This document shows positions 57,212 to 64,000 of a stretch of DNA of 64,000 nt, piece after piece. The notes beneath the pieces were generated by a model. The model was given only the letters and a program-made list of their open reading frames with translations. It did no database searches and was not told where the DNA came from. Made by a program: the position numbers and the translations under genes. The DNA is from Clostridia bacterium (GTDB lineage: Bacteria > Bacillota > Clostridia > Christensenellales > CAG-314), in assembly GCA_028703495.1 (NCBI GenBank), contig JAQVMT010000003.1:1-64000 (forward strand), given 5' to 3'. Within the stretch, counting starts at the first letter, position 1, and each line of letters begins with the position of its first letter.

Positions 57212-58291
57212 ATGAGCAAAGCACAAGGTCAATTTACAATTATTGACTACAATGACGCCTTAACCCTTACAGGGTACATAGGTTCAAGTCTCGCAAAGAC
57301 GCAGATGTATAACCCGGATAACGGAACTTACAACCCGAACTGGGCATCAACCAATCTTGTCCTGACACCGAGTTTGTATGTCATCGGTACAACTACCGAC
57401 CAGATAACTTCATCGGCAGTTACATCGGTTAAATGGTATCAGGGGAATTCAACTACGGCAATTACTTCGACAGGTAACTATGCATTAAGCGGAGCAAAGA
57501 GCCACATTCTTACGGTTAAAGCAAACATTATGGCAGGTGTTCCGGGCGTTGATTTTCGTTGCGTAATTACGTATAAAGATGATTCGACCGGATTATCAAT
57601 CACGCATCCGCTTTCAATCAGTTTTTCAAGAGTTGTAAACGGTGGCGGTATCGTTGATTTGATAGTTACGACACCGAGCGGCAATGTTTTCAAAAACAAC
57701 GAAGTTAATACGCTTACGGCAAAGGCGGAGCTGTGGAGAGGTTCGACTGTAGATACAACAAACGTTACTTATAAATGGGCGATAATGGATTCTTCCGTAA
57801 CAAGCAGCACATCAAGCGGATATGATGCGGCATTTGGTGTTGGTTGGAGAAAACTTACCGATACCACGGGTAAATATACAGGAACGACTACTGCAACAAT
57901 GACAGTCTATGCCGCTGCGGTTGACAGTTATGCTGTTTTTCGCTGTATTGCAACAGATTCGGATTCAGCATCGAATACCTACAATAGCAACTTTACTGAT
58001 GTCGCAACATTTATCGATAACGCAGACCCGATTCAAGTAGTTATTACCTCTACGGGTGGAGATATTTTTAAGAACGGACAAGGTTCTACGGTTTTAAGTG
58101 CGCTTGTATATCAGGCAGGAGTGGAAATCGATACAGCAGGACAAGGCTCTTATGCTTGGACGAAATATAATAAGGACGGCGCAATCGATACTACTTGGGG
58201 AACAAATGGTTCGAAAACGGGAAAAACGCTTTCTGTATCAACGACCGACGTGGCAACAAAGGCAACTTTTATGGTGCTTGTAACTATCTAA
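57212..58291 (+). CDS. Tail/fibre Ig-like structural protein
   Basis: Repeated GN(V/I)FKN modules; position after Tal. Confidence 0.7.
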   Translation: MSKAQGQFTIIDYNDALTLTGYIGSSLAKTQMYNPDNGTYNPNWASTNLVLTPSLYVIGTTTDQITSSAVTSVKWYQGNSTTAITSTGNYALSGAKSHILTVKANIMAGVPGVDFRCVITYKDDSTGLSITHPLSISFSRVVNGGGIVDLIVTTPSGNVFKNNEVNTLTAKAELWRGSTVDTTNVTYKWAIMDSSVTSSTSSGYDAAFGVGWRKLTDTTGKYTGTTTATMTVYAAAVDSYAVFRCIATDSDSASNTYNSNFTDVATFIDNADPIQVVITSTGGDIFKNGQGSTVLSALVYQAGVEIDTAGQGSYAWTKYNKDGAIDTTWGTNGSKTGKTLSVSTTDVATKATFMVLVTI

Positions 58292-58309
58292 CAATTGGAG
58301 GTGAAACCG

Positions 58310-60157
58310 ATGCGGGCGATATCGCAGTTTACTATATATTCGCTGAATGATGTAATAACTTCCGCAACCGCACCGGTCAACCCGTATTTGGGACAGCTGT
58401 GGGTTGATACTTCCTGTTCGCCGCCAAAGACTAAAGTTTGGAATGGCTCTGTATGGAAAGAGCAGAACGGCACCGATGTGCTTAGCTCCGATATTCAAAC
58501 GCTTACGACCAAAGAGGCAACGCTTGAAACAAACCTAAACGGATTGACCAGCTCAGTTTCGCTGTTAACGCAAGAGGTGGATAACAATACCTCGGACATA
58601 ACAATCATCTCGGAGGATGTGTCCACCTTACAGCAGACAGCAACGACACTTACCGCGGAAGTATCCACAAAAGCGGATAAAGAATACGGGAGTGCATCGT
58701 CTACTTTCGGGTGGTCGCTCACATCAAGCGGCTTTTATCTGTATTCCAATGCAACGACAGTTATGAGCGTCACGACGAGTGGACTTACAGTGAACGGTGC
58801 AATAAATGCAACGAGCGGAACTATGGGCGGAATGACAATTAACGGCTATCTGCGTTTTGGTGGTAATACTTTATATTATATTTCTGCGAATTATAATGAT
58901 TCCAATTATTATATTTACCTTCCGGGTTTTAAAGTAGACAAGGCCAGTACGGCGGTGTTTAGCGGAAAACTTTCAGCTCCGAGCGGAACAATAGGTGGAT
59001 TTACAATTTCTACAAGTGCTATTTATAAGACAAAAACGACTTATAATAGTACAACTAGTGGGGTGTATGTCGGAACAGACGGAATAGGCCTTGGCATAGG
59101 AACATTTTATGTAACTTCTGAGGGAAAACTCTACGCAAACGATGCGGAAATTAGCGGAACGATAATGGCGACAAGTGGAGAAATTGGTGGTTTTTCCATT
59201 GCGAGTAGTTCGCTTTATAGTATAAAAACCGCCTACAGTGACACAACTGCGGGTGTGTATGTTGGGACAGATGGTATTGGACTGGGTGCGGGAACATTTT
59301 ATGTAACTTCCGAGGGATATCTTTATGCGACAAATGGACAGATAGGTGGGTTTTCAATAGGCGCATCTGGACTTACCAATTCAAGTGGCGGTTCATACAT
59401 AGAGATTACAAGTGGAGACTACACGACAAAGCTATCTGCAAATACAGCATATTGTATGTATGATACGGCGGATGGTTGGAAAGGATGGCGGCTTGGACTT
59501 GACCAGATTTCTATCTCTGATTATTCATCGAGTAAGTTTGCCGGAATAAAAATTCTACCCACGTATTTAAAAAGGACAAGTTCGTCTGGATATGGAAATA
59601 CCATTGTCTCCGAGGGGTGTATAACAACAATATCCCCACACATTTATAATGTTGATTCAAGCACTGTAATACGAAACGTAACACCATTTATGGTTGGAAT
59701 ACCGCGAGAAGTACGAGATTCACCATATGCAGCAATGAATGAATGGGGCGCATATTTAAGGTTTGCCGACCATCAAACAGCAGAATTAGTGTATGACAGC
59801 AATTATTCTGGCAAATGGCAAATGAGAAATGTCAGCGGTTCAACTTACAACCTTGTTGATATAGTTCAGCATGTTAATTCGCACAAATTCTATTTTTGGT
59901 ATTACTCGGGTTCGGTGTCAAATGACTCACGTGCGTCAATAACAAAAACAACGCACGGATTGTCAACAGTAACAGGGGCTATTGTGATACCAAGAGAAAA
60001 GAGTATTTATGGAGAAGGAAGCAGTTTGTCGGGAGATAACAATTTAATCAACAAAAGGGCAAATTATGGGGTATATATCAGTGGCACAACGGTTTATGTA
60101 ATTGTCGATACTAACGGGCTGCCAAATGGATTTTATTGTATTATTTTTGGGTATTAA
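58310..60157 (+). CDS. Tail fibre / receptor-binding protein
   Basis: VNPYLGQLWVDTSCSPPKTKVWNGSVWKEQ; repeated GxIGGFSI…GVYVGTDGIGLGxGTFYVTSEG modules. Confidence 0.75.
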   Translation: MRAISQFTIYSLNDVITSATAPVNPYLGQLWVDTSCSPPKTKVWNGSVWKEQNGTDVLSSDIQTLTTKEATLETNLNGLTSSVSLLTQEVDNNTSDITIISEDVSTLQQTATTLTAEVSTKADKEYGSASSTFGWSLTSSGFYLYSNATTVMSVTTSGLTVNGAINATSGTMGGMTINGYLRFGGNTLYYISANYNDSNYYIYLPGFKVDKASTAVFSGKLSAPSGTIGGFTISTSAIYKTKTTYNSTTSGVYVGTDGIGLGIGTFYVTSEGKLYANDAEISGTIMATSGEIGGFSIASSSLYSIKTAYSDTTAGVYVGTDGIGLGAGTFYVTSEGYLYATNGQIGGFSIGASGLTNSSGGSYIEITSGDYTTKLSANTAYCMYDTADGWKGWRLGLDQISISDYSSSKFAGIKILPTYLKRTSSSGYGNTIVSEGCITTISPHIYNVDSSTVIRNVTPFMVGIPREVRDSPYAAMNEWGAYLRFADHQTAELVYDSNYSGKWQMRNVSGSTYNLVDIVQHVNSHKFYFWYYSGSVSNDSRASITKTTHGLSTVTGAIVIPREKSIYGEGSSLSGDNNLINKRANYGVYISGTTVYVIVDTNGLPNGFYCIIFGY

Positions 60158-60159
60158 CA

Positions 60160-60540
60160 ATGAAAGTATATTATTTATTAAACGATAACAACGAAATAAT
60201 TCAAGATGATTATGACAAGTTCAATGAGAATTGTCAAGAAATTGAAAAGTCAGATTATTACATCGTAAATGGATATAACGGTGCAATATTTTTATTGGAG
60301 TATACAAAAACAGAGGAATACGCACAGAAGGCAAAAGCTTTTAAAGAAAAAAGCAATCTTGAATATTTGCGTACAAGACGAGATGAAGAATGTTTCTCGA
60401 TTATTAACAGAGGTACTTTGTGGTACAATCGTCTTACGCAAGTGCAAAAATCTGAATTGGAAATATGGTATAACGAATGGCTTGACGTAACAGAAACGCT
60501 TGTTGTTCCTCAACGACCGATTTGGCTTAAAAATCTATAA
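60160..60540 (+). CDS. Small tail-module protein
   Basis: ATG just after the fibre stop; WYNEWLDVTETLVVPQRPIWL. Confidence 0.6.
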   Translation: MKVYYLLNDNNEIIQDDYDKFNENCQEIEKSDYYIVNGYNGAIFLLEYTKTEEYAQKAKAFKEKSNLEYLRTRRDEECFSIINRGTLWYNRLTQVQKSELEIWYNEWLDVTETLVVPQRPIWLKNL

Positions 60541-60559
60541 ACAAATAATGGAGGTTAGA

Positions 60560-60955
60560 ATGAAACTTATAGAAGTACTAAAAGCTCAAGAGCCGTTAAA
60601 ACGACTTATGGAAAAAAGTTTTTCCAATTATGGGGTATTAAGAAACCTTGTAAAACTTAGAAAAACAGTAGCAACGGAGACCGAATTCTATGCAGAACAA
60701 GAAAAAAAGAACATTGAACTATATGCCGAAAAGGGTGATAAAGGTCAACCTGTTTTTCTTTCGGACGGAAGACTAAAATTAAAAGATGTTGATGCAAAGG
60801 TTGCTTTTGAAACAGAGATACGGAAACTAAACGAAACCGAAATAGACAGTATTGTATGCATTAAAATAAAAGAAAGCGATTTTAGGTCAACAGCAGATTT
60901 ACCAACCCCAAGTGATATGCTGGCACTTGAAGCCGTGATTGAATTTGTAGAATAA
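60560..60955 (+). CDS. Hypothetical phage protein
   Basis: ATG after GGAGGTTAGA. Confidence 0.55.
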   Translation: MKLIEVLKAQEPLKRLMEKSFSNYGVLRNLVKLRKTVATETEFYAEQEKKNIELYAEKGDKGQPVFLSDGRLKLKDVDAKVAFETEIRKLNETEIDSIVCIKIKESDFRSTADLPTPSDMLALEAVIEFVE

Positions 60956-60966
60956 GGGGGTGAAGT

Positions 60967-61227
60967 ATGAGTGACACGATTATAACAGTGGCAGCTGTGA
61001 TAACTGCTCTCGGGGTTATCTTCGGAGTGGTGTTTGCGGTATATAAATGGTTTATTAAGCAAGAAAAACAAGACAAAGATATCAAGGAAATTAAGGACGA
61101 GCAGACTTTGTTGACTTATGGCGTGCTTGCTTGTCTGAAGGGTTTGAAAGAACAAGGTTGTGACGGTCCGGTTACTACGGCAATTAATACAATCGAAAAG
61201 CACATTAATAAGCAAGCTCATAAATAA
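60967..61227 (+). CDS. Small one-TM protein, holin-associated
   Basis: N-terminal TM segment then charged helix; next to holin. Confidence 0.55.
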   Translation: MSDTIITVAAVITALGVIFGVVFAVYKWFIKQEKQDKDIKEIKDEQTLLTYGVLACLKGLKEQGCDGPVTTAINTIEKHINKQAHK

Positions 61228-61244
61228 AAGGAGGATACATATTT

Positions 61245-61541
61245 ATGGATAATTTAACAGCAATGAGCGTTCCCGTTATAGTATCGGTGGTTTACGCCCT
61301 TATCGGAGTAATTACAAAAGCGGTCAATAACAGCGAGAAATTCAAACGCTTTATTCCGCTCCTGGCTTTGATTATTGGGGCGGTAATCGGCGGACTGCTG
61401 TTCGTGTTTGAACCGACCATAATCGGGGCGGACAGCGGCTTTTCTGCCGTTCTAATCGGTGGTGCAAGCGGTCTTGCCGCAACTGGTACAGACCAGGTCG
61501 TAAAACAGCTAACTAAAACAGACACCGATAAAAAAGAATAA
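61245..61541 (+). CDS. Phage holin
   Basis: Three hydrophobic segments, VVYALIGVITKAVNNSEKFKRFIPLLALIIGAVIGGLLF; position after tail genes. Confidence 0.78.
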   Translation: MDNLTAMSVPVIVSVVYALIGVITKAVNNSEKFKRFIPLLALIIGAVIGGLLFVFEPTIIGADSGFSAVLIGGASGLAATGTDQVVKQLTKTDTDKKE

Positions 61542-61565
61542 AATATGGCGAATTCGCCACAGTGA

Positions 61566-61612
61566 AAGCCTACTTAGGGAACGTCCTTGAGTAGGCTTTT
61601 TTATTTATCTTT
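61566..61612 (+). terminator. Intrinsic terminator after the lysis module
   Basis: AGCCTACTT…GAGTAGGCTTTTTTATTTAT. Confidence 0.8.
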
Positions 61613-61844
61613 CGATGTGTTCCTTTTTGACGATTTTGAATATTCGTTTTTATTCCTTTTTCAATCCGAACACTATCATCTTTTGTGATACACGAAAAAC
61701 GTCTTTTTTCTCAATTAATAAAATACTTGTTAAACCTTAATTTTTTGCTCATACTCTTTTAGTCCATTGCATTGACCTTGTTTTTGGGGATACAGATCGT
61801 ATAATTAGTTCATTAGAATGGACTAATCTAATAGGAGGTGCGTT

Positions 61845-62078
61845 ATGAAATTGAATGATGCTGTTTATATGCGAATTTGCGAATTGTGTAACGAACGTAA
61901 TATTTCGATATATCGCTTGGCAAAAGACGGTGGCATTCAGAAAACCACCTTGTATCAGATTAGAGATTGTCAGACTATAAAGTTAGATACGATTGCGGCG
62001 GTTTGTGAAACATTGAACATATCTTTAGGCGAATTTTTCTCTTCTTCGCTTTTTGATCCGAATACCGTAACAACATAA
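61845..62078 (+). CDS. XRE-family HTH protein
   Basis: ICELCNERNISIYRLAKDGGIQKTTLYQIRD; palindromic ATTAGTtCAT…ATGgACTAAT upstream. Confidence 0.8.
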   Translation: MKLNDAVYMRICELCNERNISIYRLAKDGGIQKTTLYQIRDCQTIKLDTIAAVCETLNISLGEFFSSSLFDPNTVTT

Positions 62079-62203
62079 TAAATAAGCTAATATTCACGCA
62101 GCCGAGTTCCGTTTTTGGGATTCGGCTCTTTTTTTATACTTTTTTTCAATTTTGACTGTCCAAAACCACCTTGAAATCTCCGTATAGTGAAGGAGGTAGT
62201 TTT

Positions 62204-62578
62204 ATGACATCTGATGAAAAGAAAGAAATAATTAAATTAAGTAATCAAGGCTTGGGTTATACGAAAATTGCCGGAATATTAAACTTGCCGTGCAATACTG
62301 TCAAAACTCATTTGCGTAGAGAAAAGGGAAAAGAACAGCATATCTGTTTGCATTGCGGAAAAACTATAAATACAACGGCGGCAAAGAAAATAAAAAAATT
62401 CTGCTCTGACAAATGCAGAATGGCTTGGTGGAACGAACACAGAAACGAAGGTAATAAAAAAGCATTTTATACGGTTACCTGCAAGTATTGTGGTAAGGAA
62501 TTCAGAGCATATTCTACAAGCAAACGGCTTTATTGTTCAAGGAGGTGTTATGCAGATGCGAGACGGAAAGATAACTGA
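62204..62578 (+). CDS. HTH plus zinc-finger regulator
   Basis: IIKLSNQGLGYTKIAGILNLPCNTVKTHLRR; two CxxC…C clusters. Confidence 0.7.
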   Translation: MTSDEKKEIIKLSNQGLGYTKIAGILNLPCNTVKTHLRREKGKEQHICLHCGKTINTTAAKKIKKFCSDKCRMAWWNEHRNEGNKKAFYTVTCKYCGKEFRAYSTSKRLYCSRRCYADARRKDN

Positions 62579-62741
62579 GGGAAAAGAAGATTTGCTTTCT
62601 TATAAATTGGCTATGAGTATGGCAGAGAATATGCTTAGTCAGGGAATTATTACGGCTGACGAATTCAACAAAATCGAGCAGAAATTCTGTGTAAAATATT
62701 GTATCAATTTCTCATCAGTATTCCGCCATTTTGCTGGATAA
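62550..62741 (+). CDS. SHOCT-like small protein
   Basis: ATG after AAGGAGG; SQGIITADEFNKIEQKF. Confidence 0.65.
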   Translation: MQMRDGKITEGKEDLLSYKLAMSMAENMLSQGIITADEFNKIEQKFCVKYCINFSSVFRHFAG

Positions 62742-62787
62742 ATACTTCTTTTAGAGGTAATATAGCGATACAAAAAAGGAGGTTGCT

Positions 62788-64000
62788 ATGGCAAGAGATA
62801 TTCAAATTGTAAAAACCACAAAGGACTATAATGTGGGGTTTAAAAATGTTTGTGCTTATGCGAGAGTATCCAGTGGCAAGGAAGCAATGCTTCATTCTCT
62901 TTCTGCACAGGTAAGCTATTATCAAAACCTTATTAAAAAGAATAGGGAATGGAAATTTTGCGGTGTTTATGCTGATGAAGCCTTAACGGGAACGAAAGAA
63001 ACTCGTGAGAAGTTTCAACTAATGCTCCAAGAATGCAAAAACGGAAATATCGACCTAATAATAACAAAATCGATTTCTCGTTTTGCCAGGAACACTGTAA
63101 CGCTACTTGAAACGGTGCGAGAACTTAAAGATTTAGGTGTAGACATCTATTTCGAGGAACAAAACATTAACACAATGTCAACCGATGGGGAATTGATGCT
63201 GACTATACTCGCATCGTATGCGCAAGAGGAGAGTTTATCGGCAAGCGAGAATATGAAATGGAGGATAAAAAAATTATTTGAGCAGGGATTGATTCCTTCG
63301 GGACGATTGATTGGATATAAATATAAAGAGGGCGCTTTTGAGCTTATTCCGCACGAAGCAGAGATTGTAAAAAGGATTTATAAGATGTATCTTGGCGGTA
63401 TGGGGAAAACTAAAATAGCCAAACAGCTAAATAAAGAAGGGGTATTGACAAGAAACGGACGAACTTGGAGTCCTATGACCTTGCATTGGGTTTTAACAAA
63501 TTATACTTACACGGGAAATCTGCTGTTGCAACGAACATATACGGAAAACCATTTAACAAAAAAGACAAAGCAGAACAAAGGTGAATACCCGATGTACCAT
63601 GTCGAAAATACGCACGAAGCTATCGTTAGCGTGTATGATTTTGAGGCTGTGCAGAAGGAGATGGCAAAACGAGCAGAATTGGTTAAACAAACAGATTCCT
63701 CGCCCAGGAAATGTTATCCATTTACTGGAAAATTACGGTGTGCCGTCTGCGGTAATTATTGTATTCGCAGAACCACGGTTACAAGAAAGATGTGGATTTG
63801 TCACAATTACACTGTCTATGGTAAAGAAAAATGTGCATCAAAACAAATACCTGAGGAAACGCTCGAAAAAGTAACGATTGAGGTTATAGGCAGCTTGGAT
63901 AATTTGAGCGAAATTGATTATATTGATGTTGATAACGGCAATAAGCTGACATATGTGTTTCTGGACGGAAGAAAAGAAGAACGGATATGGAAAGACCGTT
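62788..64000 (+). CDS. Large serine recombinase (integrase), 3' end beyond window
   Basis: CAYARVSSGKEAMLHSLSAQVSYY, ITKSISRFARNTVTLLETVR, RNGRTWSPMTLHWVLTNYTYTGN, CAVCG zinc ribbon. Confidence 0.93.
   Translation, partial: MARDIQIVKTTKDYNVGFKNVCAYARVSSGKEAMLHSLSAQVSYYQNLIKKNREWKFCGVYADEALTGTKETREKFQLMLQECKNGNIDLIITKSISRFARNTVTLLETVRELKDLGVDIYFEEQNINTMSTDGELMLTILASYAQEESLSASENMKWRIKKLFEQGLIPSGRLIGYKYKEGAFELIPHEAEIVKRIYKMYLGGMGKTKIAKQLNKEGVLTRNGRTWSPMTLHWVLTNYTYTGNLLLQRTYTENHLTKKTKQNKGEYPMYHVENTHEAIVSVYDFEAVQKEMAKRAELVKQTDSSPRKCYPFTGKLRCAVCGNYCIRRTTVTRKMWICHNYTVYGKEKCASKQIPEETLEKVTIEVIGSLDNLSEIDYIDVDNGNKLTYVFLDGRKEERIWKDR

Overview
The window is a low-to-mid GC Firmicutes-type chromosome segment. 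(i) About 0-2.7 kb: a host end with a 70-bp tandem repeat, an OGG1-type 8-oxoguanine glycosylase gene and six tRNAs (Pro, Met-CAT, Asp, Phe, Thr, Tyr). (ii) About 2.9-10.9 kb: a LlaJI-like restriction-modification island (two C5-methyltransferases, McrB-like, McrC-like, Mrr-like). Its promoter -35 box is embedded in GGCGTCAA-ATAC-TTGACGCC. (iii) About 10.9-13.9 kb: small membrane proteins and an InlB-repeat lipoprotein. (iv) About 14 kb to beyond the right edge: a large HK97-type siphovirus prophage. It has two XRE/ImmA modules around a Y-family polymerase, a replication module, HNH and TerS, a 12-kb cargo block between TerS and TerL, head and tail genes, a holin, and a large serine recombinase running off the window. 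The best candidate for something new is at 30.1-36.7 kb. There a reverse-strand S-box (SAM-I superfamily) riboswitch, with promoter, pseudoknot, terminator and antiterminator, sits upstream of a small unknown gene and divergent from a compact phage-encoded SAM synthetase. That is followed by a ParB-MTase, a PP-loop/PAPS-reductase-like gene and a C5-MTase with about 10 TL-type target-recognition-like modules. Other strong observations are a -1 programmed frameshift in the tail chaperone, an interleaved (pseudoknot-capable) leader RNA before a sigma-like gene, recurrent promoter and leader elements, a head-tail protein fused to adhesin-type domains, and a DinJ/Doc hybrid toxin-antitoxin pair. 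All calls come from reading the sequence; no database search was run.
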